The notes under the pieces are model-generated. The model did not search any database. It was not told the DNA's origin and saw only the letters and a list, made by a program, of their open reading frames with translations. Made by a program: the position numbers and the translations under genes. A stretch of DNA of 24,481 bases from an uncultured Treponema sp. (lineage in GTDB: Bacteria > Spirochaetota > Spirochaetia > Treponematales > Treponemataceae), in contig CALAUH010000138.1 of the NCBI GenBank assembly GCA_937892225.1, positions 1 through 24,481 of the forward strand, written 5' to 3'. Positions 1 through 6,577 of this stretch are shown in pieces (positions within the stretch are counted from its first letter, which is position 1; each line of letters starts with the position of its first letter).

Positions 1-1
1 C

Positions 2-316
2 TATTGTATATCTTTCACCGTTTCTGACTACAAGCAGAGGCTGCATTATGCCATGCAATTTTATTGAGTTCGCCAGTTCCTGCAGTTTATTCGCCGCAAC
101 ATTAATAAGCAGATTACTGCTGAAAAACTTGAACTTGCCCGCGAACTTGAAGATGGAATTGATGCATTCCGAAAAGATTTGAAGAAAGTTGCCCGCAAGC
201 GTTTGGAAAGCGGTGCCGACGTAAAAGCCGAACTTTTGTACATTGATATTGTTCGTGCCATCGAACATATCGGAGATAACTGTTTCAGCATCTCCGAATG
301 TCTGATGAACTGGTAG
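2..316 (+). CDS. C-terminal fragment of a Na/Pi-cotransporter-like PhoU-domain protein, partial, probably frameshifted
   Basis: This is the 3' end of a gene that begins left of the window; it stops at TAG 314-316. From about base 80 the frame reads as a charged helical PhoU-like tail (LELARELEDGIDAFRKDLKK, then ELLYIDIVRAIEHIGD, ending NW). That pattern is typical of the cytoplasmic PhoU domain that follows the membrane part of Na/Pi cotransporter (NptA-type) proteins. The same frame reads DYKQRLHYAMQ before base 58 but has a TGA at 65-67. Over about 60-80 the next frame (FIEFASS) continues the helix better, so two compensating one-base shifts are likely. They may be a decayed gene or a sequence error. 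The family call rests on pattern memory and only about 100 residues; the membrane domain is not visible here. Confidence 0.5.
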
Positions 317-339
317 TCTTACATAAATAACGTAGATTT

Positions 340-455
340 TTTATCCACGGAACAAACAGAATAACATGGAAAAAATTAATGCCACACGGATTTGAAAAAA
401 TTTGTTTTCAAATCCGTGTGGCATTGTCTTATCTGTGTAAATCTGTGGTTAATTA
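340..455. repeat. Long imperfect palindrome with a perfect 21-bp hairpin core
   Basis: Positions 378-398 and 405-425 are exact reverse complements (21 bp) around a 6-base loop (399-404). The outer arms, about 340-366 and 429-455, are also roughly inverted: TTATCCACGG on the left faces ATCTGTGGTTAA on the right. The element lies between the convergent PhoU-like gene and the cellobiose phosphorylase gene, and its right end covers the latter's stop codon. The outer arms resemble the ATCCGTGTAAATCTGTGG-type intergenic repeat that recurs in many unrelated bacterial genomes (from memory). It may act as a bidirectional terminator, but it has no clear T-run, so a REP- or MITE-like mobile hairpin is just as likely. 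Confidence 0.75.
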
Positions 456-2930
456 TCCAAGAACAATTTCAACATTAACTTCTTTCTTTCCTTCAACGAA
501 TGGAACAACGCATCCGTCTACAGCTTTTCCATCAACAACAAGTGATTTAACACCTTTGCATACATGGTTAGGATTCTTAATAGTAATGTTGTATTTAGCA
601 CCACGGAACAAACGAGTTGCTGTAAATCCATCCCAGGAAGCAGGAATAGAAGGATCAACTTTAAGTCCGTCAAAGTCTGGCTGAATACCAAGAATGTACT
701 GGCTGATTGCAACCATATTCCATGCAGCGGTACCTGTAAGCCAAGAGTTTTTACCCTGACCAAAGTTTTTACCAGTCTGACCGATATCAGAACCTGCATC
801 TTTACCACCAATCATCTGGCCGTATACATATGGTTCAGTTTTGTGGAGATCAGAAGTTTCTTCTGTAAAGGCTGGAGCAATTTCTGAGTAGTATTTGAAT
901 GCCTGGTCACCTTCACCTGCATAAGCTGCAGCACAGATAATCCATGCATTGTTATGTGTAAAGATACCTGCGTTTTCTTTGTATCCGCCTGGATATGTAG
1001 AGATTTCACCGTATTCAACATAGTATTTAGAGAATGCTGGGTTATTAAGTACAAGACCATGTTTTGTGTTAAGTCTTTCGTCGATTGCAGCAAGAGTTTT
1101 CTTTGTTGCATCTTTATCGATGTCAGACATGATTGCAAATCCCTGTGGTTCAATGAAAATCTGTCCTTCTTCGCATTCTTTAGAACCCATTTTCTTTCCG
1201 TTTGCATCGTAAGCACGCATGAACCAGTTACCATCCCATGCAGATTCCATCATTACTTTCTTCATCTTGTCAATTTCAGCCTGAGCTTTTGCAGCTTCGT
1301 CTTTCTTACCAAGGTGATTTAAAATTCCTACGAAGTTTGGTCCAGCGAATGTAAATAATGCTGCAACGAATACAGATTCTGCAACTTTTGAATATCCGCC
1401 TTCTGCCTTGAATTTAGGATTTGTATATGTCTGGAAGCTTTCACCTGGTGTGTCAGAGAAACAAGAAAGATTGATACAGTCGTTCCAGTCGGCACGCATT
1501 GCCAATGGAAGTCCGTGTGGACCTTTGTTGTTTACAATATGGTAGAAGCTTACAGTTAAGTGATCAAGCATTGATTTTGCTTTAGATTCATCATTATCAT
1601 AAGGAACTTTTGCATCAAGAATTGACCAGTCGCCTGTTTCTTTAATATAAGCTGATACAGAAAGAATCATCCAAAGTGGATCGTCAGAGAAGTCTCCACC
1701 AATGTCTGCGTTTCCTTTCTTTGTAAGTGGCTGATACTGATGATAACATCCACCGTCTTCAAGCTGTGTAGATGCAATATCAATTAAGCGTTCGCGGGCA
1801 CGGTCTGGAATCTGGTGTACAAAGCCAAGAATATCCTGGTTAGAATCACGGAATCCCATACCACGACCAATTCCGCTTTCGAAGTAAGAAGCAGAACGGC
1901 TAAGGTTGAATGTAACCATACACTGATACTGGTTCCAGATGTTTACCATGCGGTTTACTTTGTCTTCTGGAGTATTTACATTCAAGATACCAAGGAGTTT
2001 ATCCCAGTAAGCTCGAAGTTCTTTCATGCCAGCGGCAAATTTTTCTGGAGTATTGTATTTTTCCATCATTGCCAAAGCTTTTTCTTTGTTGATTGTTTTT
2101 CCGTCAGCTTCGAATTTCTTTTCAACTGGCATTTCAACATAACCAAGAACAAATACTAATGTTTTTGATTCACCTGCTTTTAATGTAATTTCTTTGTAGT
2201 GTGAAGCAATTGGAGACCCTACATCAGCTAAAGAGTTGCCACAAGTACCAGCTTTTACCTGCTGTGGATCGTGGAAACCGTTATAAAGACCAATGAAGGT
2301 ATCGCGGTCTGTATCATAACCGTCAATCTTGTCATTTACAGAATAGAATGCAAAGTGATTGCGTCGGTCGCGGTATTCAGTTTTGTGGTAAATTGTTGAA
2401 CCAGAAATTTCTACACGACCTGTAGAAAAGTTTCTCTGGAAGTTTGTACAGTCATCCTGTGCATCCCAAAGACACCATTCTGCAAATGACCAGAATTTGA
2501 AAGTCTTATCAGATTTGCCTTCGTTTGTAAGAACAACCTGCTGAACTTCTCCATCATAATCCTGTGGAACAAAGAATGTTACTTCAGCTTTTAAATCATT
2601 CTTTTTACCAGTGATGATTGTGTATCCCATACCGTGGCGGCATTCGTAAGAATCAAGTTCAGTTTTTACTGGAGACCAGCCTGGATTCCAGATTGTTCCA
2701 TTATCGTTAATATAAAAATAACGTCCGCCCATATCAATAGGTACATTGTTGTAGCGGTAGCGTGTAATACGGCGAAGACGAGCATCTTTATAGAAGCTGT
2801 AACCGCCGGCTGTGTTTGAAATTAATGAGAAAAATCCCTGTGTTCCAAGATAGTTAATCCATGGGTAAGGTGTTTTTGGTGTTGTGATAACGTATTCACG
2901 TTGTTCATCATCAAAGTGACCGAATTTCAT
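453..2930 (-). CDS. cbp: Cellobiose phosphorylase, glycoside hydrolase family 94
   Basis: The enzyme phosphorolyses cellobiose to glucose 1-phosphate and glucose in the cytoplasm, saving an ATP compared with hydrolysis. The 825-residue product has the usual family length and no signal peptide. Its N-terminus (MKFGHFDDEQREYVITTPKT) and the conserved stretches that follow match clostridial cellobiose phosphorylases almost word for word. GMGFRDSNQD at about 357-366 is the glucose-binding loop, and RADWNDC at about 479-485 carries the general acid, probably Asp484. An in-frame ATG at 3035 would add 35 residues unlike the family. The start at 2930 is preferred because GAGGT lies 8 bases upstream and homology begins there. 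A promoter and a LacI-type operator lie just upstream. Chitobiose or cellodextrin phosphorylase are less likely alternatives. Confidence 0.95.
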   Translation of the reverse strand: MKFGHFDDEQREYVITTPKTPYPWINYLGTQGFFSLISNTAGGYSFYKDARLRRITRYRYNNVPIDMGGRYFYINDNGTIWNPGWSPVKTELDSYECRHGMGYTIITGKKNDLKAEVTFFVPQDYDGEVQQVVLTNEGKSDKTFKFWSFAEWCLWDAQDDCTNFQRNFSTGRVEISGSTIYHKTEYRDRRNHFAFYSVNDKIDGYDTDRDTFIGLYNGFHDPQQVKAGTCGNSLADVGSPIASHYKEITLKAGESKTLVFVLGYVEMPVEKKFEADGKTINKEKALAMMEKYNTPEKFAAGMKELRAYWDKLLGILNVNTPEDKVNRMVNIWNQYQCMVTFNLSRSASYFESGIGRGMGFRDSNQDILGFVHQIPDRARERLIDIASTQLEDGGCYHQYQPLTKKGNADIGGDFSDDPLWMILSVSAYIKETGDWSILDAKVPYDNDESKAKSMLDHLTVSFYHIVNNKGPHGLPLAMRADWNDCINLSCFSDTPGESFQTYTNPKFKAEGGYSKVAESVFVAALFTFAGPNFVGILNHLGKKDEAAKAQAEIDKMKKVMMESAWDGNWFMRAYDANGKKMGSKECEEGQIFIEPQGFAIMSDIDKDATKKTLAAIDERLNTKHGLVLNNPAFSKYYVEYGEISTYPGGYKENAGIFTHNNAWIICAAAYAGEGDQAFKYYSEIAPAFTEETSDLHKTEPYVYGQMIGGKDAGSDIGQTGKNFGQGKNSWLTGTAAWNMVAISQYILGIQPDFDGLKVDPSIPASWDGFTATRLFRGAKYNITIKNPNHVCKGVKSLVVDGKAVDGCVVPFVEGKKEVNVEIVLG

Positions 2931-2955
2931 ATTATACCTCAATAAAAATAATTTT

Positions 2956-2971
2956 ACGAAAACGTTGTAGA
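2956..2971. promoter_or_regulatory. LacI-family operator-like site at the cellobiose phosphorylase transcription start
   Basis: ACGAAAACGTTGTAGA is centred on the same AAAACGTT core as the perfect palindrome upstream of the GH43 gene and matches that 16-mer at 11 positions. It begins 4 bases downstream of the predicted -10 (2976-2981, - strand), so a bound repressor would cover the transcription start. This degenerate site is convincing mainly because better copies sit in front of the neighbouring sugar genes. Confidence 0.5.
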
Positions 2972-2975
2972 TAGG

Positions 2976-3004
2976 ATTATAATAATAAAAATACCTACTG
3001 TAAA
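2976..3004 (-). promoter_or_regulatory. Sigma-70-type promoter of the cellobiose phosphorylase gene
   Basis: On the - strand, TTTACA (3004-2999) and TATAAT (2981-2976) are separated by exactly 17 bases, a near-consensus housekeeping promoter. The predicted start falls near 2969, giving a leader of roughly 40 bases before the ATG at 2930. Confidence 0.65.
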
Positions 3005-3051
3005 GTATTATTACTGTTTTTGTGGTTTTATTCAATAATTAGATAGTTATA

Positions 3052-3091
3052 TGCAAAAAAAAAGACTGCCAAAAAAAATTTGACAGTCTTT
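3052..3091 (-). terminator. Rho-independent terminator on the - strand
   Basis: The arms 3061-3071 (AAAGACTGCCA) and 3081-3091 (TGACAGTCTTT) pair over 11 positions with one mismatch. In the - direction the hairpin is followed by nine consecutive T (complement of 3055-3063). In the + direction no T-run follows. The only gene upstream on the - strand would be the candidate small RNA at 3170-3052. Confidence 0.75.
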
Positions 3092-3170
3092 CAATTAAAA
3101 AATAATATTTATTTTTTTAATGTATAAATGTATGTAGCTTCAGTTTTTATATTTTCAATGTTTGTTACCT
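3052..3170 (-). ncRNA. Candidate small RNA or gene relic with its own promoter and terminator
   Basis: On the - strand, a good promoter (3206-3177) is followed within about 120 bases by a strong intrinsic terminator (hairpin 3091-3061, then nine T). The stretch contains no ATG-initiated ORF of note. One frame reads IENIKTEATYIYTLKK and then stops just before the hairpin, which looks like the C-terminus of a lost protein. It may therefore be a small RNA, a very short peptide gene without a normal start, or the transcribed remnant of a deleted gene. The sequence shows the signals; that they make a functional RNA is inference. Confidence 0.4.
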
Positions 3171-3176
3171 GCTAGA

Positions 3177-3206
3177 ATTATACTATAAATGAGTTTATCT
3201 GTTCAA
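3177..3206 (-). promoter_or_regulatory. Promoter of the candidate small RNA
   Basis: On the - strand, TTGAAC (3206-3201) and TATAAT (3182-3177) are 18 bases apart. The box quality is as good as that of the neighbouring enzyme promoters, with transcription predicted to start near 3170. Confidence 0.5.
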
Positions 3207-3247
3207 GTTTATTAAGAATTTTCTTATATAATTACCATTATAGCTAT

Positions 3248-3261
3248 GTTAAACGTTTTAC
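3248..3261. promoter_or_regulatory. LacI-family operator-like palindrome upstream of GH51
   Basis: GTTAAACGTTTTAC is a 14-base near-palindrome: only the third base and its partner fail to pair. It shares the AAACGTTTTAC core with the GH43 operator. The right half supplies TTTACT (3257-3262), which could be the -35 of the GH51 promoter, as at the GH43 gene. The -10 is less clear, with GATAAT at 3287-3292 or TATAGA at 3283-3288. Confidence 0.65.
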
Positions 3262-3310
3262 TATTATTGTGGTTTTAATCTGTATAGATAATGTAGCTGG
3301 AGGAATAAAA

Positions 3311-4786
3311 ATGGATTTTGTAACAGTGAATTGTAATCGTGATGGAAGTAAAATTAATCGTGATGTTTACGGACATTTTAGTGAACATCTTGGACGCTGT
3401 ATTTATGGCGGATTTTGGGTTGGTAAAGATAGTGATATTCCAAATATAAACGGATATCGAAAAGATGTAGTTGAAGCTTTTAAAGAAATTGATATTCCTA
3501 ATTTAAGATGGCCTGGTGGTTGTTTTGCAGATGAGTATCATTGGAGAGACGGAATTGGGCCGTATGAAACTCGTAAAAAGATGATAAATACACACTGGGG
3601 TGGTGTAGTAGAAGATAATAGTTTTGGAACTCATGAATTTTTTGGATTATGTGAAACTTTAGGATGTAAACCTTACGTAAATGGAAATGTTGGTTCTGGA
3701 ACTGTACAGGAAATGTCTGAATGGGTTGAATATATTACTTTTGGTGGTGAAAGCCCGATGAGTAAATTACGTGAAGCAAATGGTCATAAAGAGCCTTGGA
3801 AACTGCCGTTATTCTGTGTTGGTAATGAAAACTGGGGATGCGGTGGAAATATGCGTCCTGAGTATTATGCTGATTTGTATCGTCGTTATCAGACTTATGT
3901 TCGTCAGTATGGAACAGATAAAATTTTTAAGATTGCCTGTGGACCAAATGCCGGTGATTTTAACTGGACAGACGTTGTAATGAAAAATGCCGCTCAGTTT
4001 ATGGACGGTTTATCTCTTCATTATTATACCGTTGAGCCAAACTGGAATGAAAGAACACCTGCTGCAGAATTTGATGAAAAACGATGGTATCTTTGCTTAA
4101 ATAAAGCCAGTTGGATGGAACATCTTGTAAAAACTCATGGTGAAATAATGGATAAATATGACCCTGAAAAACGTGTAGCTTTAGTTGTAGATGAATGGGG
4201 AACATGGCATGCAGTTGAAAAAGGAACAAATCCAGGTTTCTTATATCAGCAGAATACTGTAAGAGATGCTTTGGCAGCGGCAATAACTTTGAATATTTTT
4301 AATAATCACAGTGATAGAGTTCGAATTGCTAATATTGCACAGGCAGTAAATGTTCTTCAGTCACCAGTTTTAACTGAAGGTGCTAAGATGATAAAAACTC
4401 CAACCTGGTATGTTTTCCATATGTATAAAAATCATATGGATGCAACTTTGAATGAAAGTTTTGTTGCTACAGAAACAGTTGGAATTGATGATGCAAAAGT
4501 TAATGCAGTTACATGTTCAGCATCTCATAAGGATACAAAATATACTGTAACTTTAACTAATGCAGATTTGAAAAAAGAACGTACTGTTACAATCAAAATG
4601 GACGGTATTGGAAAGGTTAAAAAAGCTGATGCAAAAGTTCTTGCAGGAAAATTGATGAACAGTATGAATACTTTTGAGAAGCCAGACGAAGTTATAGAAA
4701 AGACTCTTGATGTAACAATAGATAAAGATACTCTTGTTGTAAAAATGCCTGCACGTTCTGTAGTATCTGTTAATTTAGAAAAATAA
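3311..4786 (+). CDS. Alpha-L-arabinofuranosidase, glycoside hydrolase family 51
   Basis: The enzyme removes terminal alpha-L-arabinofuranose from arabinoxylan or arabinan oligosaccharides. It has 491 residues, typical for the intracellular GH51 type, and no signal peptide. Glu173 in GNENWG is the acid/base and Glu295 in VDEWGTWH the nucleophile, nearly the same positions as in the Geobacillus enzyme (175 and 294, from memory). RWPGGCF at about 66-72 is the usual substrate-site loop. A GTG at 3269 would add 14 unrelated residues. The ATG at 3311 is chosen because GGAGG lies 7 bases upstream and homology begins there. A LacI-type operator lies about 50 bases upstream. The next gene starts three bases after this stop codon, so the two are co-transcribed. 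Confidence 0.95.
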   Translation: MDFVTVNCNRDGSKINRDVYGHFSEHLGRCIYGGFWVGKDSDIPNINGYRKDVVEAFKEIDIPNLRWPGGCFADEYHWRDGIGPYETRKKMINTHWGGVVEDNSFGTHEFFGLCETLGCKPYVNGNVGSGTVQEMSEWVEYITFGGESPMSKLREANGHKEPWKLPLFCVGNENWGCGGNMRPEYYADLYRRYQTYVRQYGTDKIFKIACGPNAGDFNWTDVVMKNAAQFMDGLSLHYYTVEPNWNERTPAAEFDEKRWYLCLNKASWMEHLVKTHGEIMDKYDPEKRVALVVDEWGTWHAVEKGTNPGFLYQQNTVRDALAAAITLNIFNNHSDRVRIANIAQAVNVLQSPVLTEGAKMIKTPTWYVFHMYKNHMDATLNESFVATETVGIDDAKVNAVTCSASHKDTKYTVTLTNADLKKERTVTIKMDGIGKVKKADAKVLAGKLMNSMNTFEKPDEVIEKTLDVTIDKDTLVVKMPARSVVSVNLEK

Positions 4787-4789
4787 ATT

Positions 4790-5044
4790 ATGTCAGAGAT
4801 TTGTCCTGTCTGCCAGAATAAAGCTGATATTGCCTCTATGCAAATGACACCTGAACTTGTAGAAGAAATGGCGTCTTTAGAAGAATATCCTGATTTTTGT
4901 GGACAGGACGAACTTTTAAGAAGATTATCTATCTGTAAAAAATGTGAAAGCCTGTTAAATGAAATGACGTGCCGTGAATGTGGTTGTTTTGTCAACTTTC
5001 GGGCACGCCATTTAACTGCACATTGTATTAAACAAAAGTGGTAA
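4790..5044 (+). CDS. Small cysteine-rich zinc-ribbon-like protein (DUF6171-like)
   Basis: This 84-residue protein of unknown function has nine cysteines. They include CPVC (5-8), CKKC (49-52) and CRECGC (61-66), followed by RARHLTAHC and a terminal KQKW. That order resembles the DUF6171 family of short proteins that end in a CGC/RA/C-KW signature; two metal sites are likely. It starts three bases after the GH51 stop, with no separate ribosome-binding site beyond the end of GH51, so translation is probably coupled. Its stop lies only two bases from the stop of the convergent GH43 gene. A link to arabinose metabolism is suggested only by position; similar proteins are found in many contexts. 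Confidence 0.75.
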   Translation: MSEICPVCQNKADIASMQMTPELVEEMASLEEYPDFCGQDELLRRLSICKKCESLLNEMTCRECGCFVNFRARHLTAHCIKQKW

Positions 5045-5046
5045 TT

Positions 5047-6459
5047 TTAGTCGATTTTCCAGTCAATCAATTCAATGTTTCCACTCAAGATAATGTATAA
5101 ATTATGAACGCCGTTCAAATCATCATCCATATTAACTTTTGCAGTTGTATTAATATCTTGAACTGTAACATTTGCAATTTCTGTACCGTTAGCCCAGTTA
5201 TCTAACATAAATCTGATAGAACCCTGACTTTTATCTGTAGTTGTAACGGTAAGAGTTTCACATCCTTTTGTGAGGTCTACATTTTTTATTAAAATCCATG
5301 CATTGTCTTTTACGTTTACAAGAGTCTGTTTGTCTGTTACGGCAATTTTAGAAGTTGCACAGAAAGTTGCAGCTGGAACTGTCTGATATGGATTAAAGTT
5401 TGCAATTGGAGTTACACCTTTTTTAGAACCTTGCTGTACAGGAAGAACTCCGTCTTTATTAACAGTTAATTCATCAATAAACAAGTTTCTGTATCCGCCC
5501 TGTTTAAATTCAAGCATCTGTTCTGTTGTTTGAGCGTGATATGCGATGTACCATTTATCTTTTAACTGGAAAATCCAGTGGTGATTGTTACCTGAACATG
5601 CAAAATAAGTTCCCGGATTATCCCAAGTATAACCTTGATATGTAAAAGGTCCTAATGGTTTGTCAGAAGTCATATATGCAATTACGGCGATTGGTGATTT
5701 TTGAGGATCTTTTACTCCTGAACGATCTGCCCAGTTTGAACAATATGAATAATAGTATTTACCATTAATTTTATTGATTCCAGAATCTTCGAATAACCAT
5801 GGTGCGTCTATTTCAATTAAGTCACTTGCTAAAGAAATCATATCATCACCAAGTTTAACACATCTTGCAGAACGAGGATGAGCAACATCATCCTGAACAC
5901 CGCCACCGCAATATAAGTAACCTGTTCCATCATCATCTACAATTACTGCAGGATCGAAAAGCCAGTGAATTCCTTTTGTCTGAGGATTATCACGAGTGAT
6001 TAAGCCTTTTCCAAGAGGATCAATGAATGGCCCTGTAGGAGAATCTGATGTTAAAACTCCAATACCGTTTGCACTGTCTGCAAAATATAAGAAGAATTTA
6101 TCTTTTCCGTTTATTTTTTTTGTTGCAATTGCAGGTGCCCATGAATTAGCGGCCCATTTTGCAGCTCCGTCTGGATTAAACTTTCCTGCTACAGGAATTT
6201 CTCCGCAGTCAGTCCAGTTTACTAAATCTTTAGATGAAAAAACATTTAATGTATTAATTTTTGTATATGCATTTGATGTTTTACCAACTGTAAATTCAGC
6301 CTGTTGTGCATCATTTGTACCGTAAATATAGATTGTATCATTATAAATTAATACACAAGGATCTGCAGTTAATTTATGAATTGCAATAGGGTTATTTTCA
6401 CAAGGTAGTTTAATTGCTTTTTCAGCAAGCATTTTTTGTAGTTTTGTAAGCTTAGCCAT
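5047..6459 (-). CDS. Glycoside hydrolase family 43 enzyme with C-terminal CBM6-like domain (arabinofuranosidase or xylosidase)
   Basis: A 470-residue enzyme acting on arabinoxylan-type oligosaccharides. The N-terminal five-bladed beta-propeller shows the family triad: Asp33 in TADPCV (base), Asp169 in LFDPAV (pKa modulator) and Glu224 in WLFEDSG (acid). Residues from about 365 look like a CBM6 beta-sandwich, with GSIRFMLDNW and the closing GVHNLYIILSGNIELIDW typical of that fold. This architecture resembles arabinoxylan arabinofuranohydrolases such as XynD, but activity cannot be told from sequence alone. There is no signal peptide, so the protein is probably cytoplasmic. GGAG lies upstream of the ATG at 6459. 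A consensus promoter overlapped by a perfect LacI-type palindrome lies 41-80 bases upstream. Confidence 0.9.
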   Translation of the reverse strand: MAKLTKLQKMLAEKAIKLPCENNPIAIHKLTADPCVLIYNDTIYIYGTNDAQQAEFTVGKTSNAYTKINTLNVFSSKDLVNWTDCGEIPVAGKFNPDGAAKWAANSWAPAIATKKINGKDKFFLYFADSANGIGVLTSDSPTGPFIDPLGKGLITRDNPQTKGIHWLFDPAVIVDDDGTGYLYCGGGVQDDVAHPRSARCVKLGDDMISLASDLIEIDAPWLFEDSGINKINGKYYYSYCSNWADRSGVKDPQKSPIAVIAYMTSDKPLGPFTYQGYTWDNPGTYFACSGNNHHWIFQLKDKWYIAYHAQTTEQMLEFKQGGYRNLFIDELTVNKDGVLPVQQGSKKGVTPIANFNPYQTVPAATFCATSKIAVTDKQTLVNVKDNAWILIKNVDLTKGCETLTVTTTDKSQGSIRFMLDNWANGTEIANVTVQDINTTAKVNMDDDLNGVHNLYIILSGNIELIDWKID

Positions 6460-6499
6460 TTAAGGATTCTCCAAAAAGTAAATTTGTTATTACAATTTG

Positions 6500-6528
6500 A
6501 TTATATATCTATTATGAAAATTAGTAAA
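6500..6528 (-). promoter_or_regulatory. Promoter of the GH43 gene
   Basis: On the - strand, TTTACT (6528-6523) and TATAAT (6505-6500) are 17 bases apart. The -35 box is itself one arm of the palindromic operator 6523-6538, so repressor and polymerase would compete directly. The leader is roughly 35 bases. Confidence 0.65.
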
Positions 6529-6538
6529 ACGTTTTACT
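6523..6538. promoter_or_regulatory. Perfect 16-bp LacI-family operator upstream of GH43
   Basis: AGTAAAACGTTTTACT is an exact palindrome with the central CG typical of LacI/CcpA-type sites. It overlaps the -35 of the GH43 promoter. Related sites occur at 3248-3261 and 2956-2971. A weaker AATAACGTTTT sequence at 6564-6574 could be an auxiliary site. The regulator gene is not in the window. Confidence 0.75.
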
Positions 6539-6577
6539 GAAAAATAAGCAAATTATTATCAAAAATAACGTTTTTTT

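Larger units (their letters stand above)
2931..3310. other. 380-base divergent intergenic region between GH94 and GH51
   Basis: From left to right this gene-free stretch holds the GH94 leader, a LacI-like operator (2956-2971), the GH94 promoter (2976-3004), a - strand terminator (3052-3091), the body and promoter of a candidate small - strand transcript (3092-3206), and a second operator (3248-3261) before the GH51 start. No other gene or repeat was seen in it. Confidence 0.8.

Noticed and set aside
61..291. 76-codon frame on the - strand
   Set aside because: It is the complement of the PhoU-like coding tail and is serine-rich in the manner of antisense frames, without a ribosome-binding site.
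379..684. 101-codon + strand frame starting inside the 21-bp hairpin
   Set aside because: It overlaps the end of the cellobiose phosphorylase gene in antisense and has no start signal.
812..1234. 140-codon - strand frame within the GH94 gene
   Set aside because: It is a shifted frame of the same strand inside a gene with strong homology.
2931..3035. 35-residue N-terminal extension of the cellobiose phosphorylase frame
   Set aside because: It spans the predicted promoter and operator, has no family similarity, and the ATG at 2930 has a good ribosome-binding site.
4525..4995. 156-codon - strand frame across the GH51/DUF6171-like junction
   Set aside because: It is an antisense shadow of two coding genes with no recognisable protein features.
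6561..6577. Second LacI-type operator near the end of the DUF362 gene
   Set aside because: Only the AACGTTTT core fits and the right arm is just a T-run; too weak to list as a site of its own.
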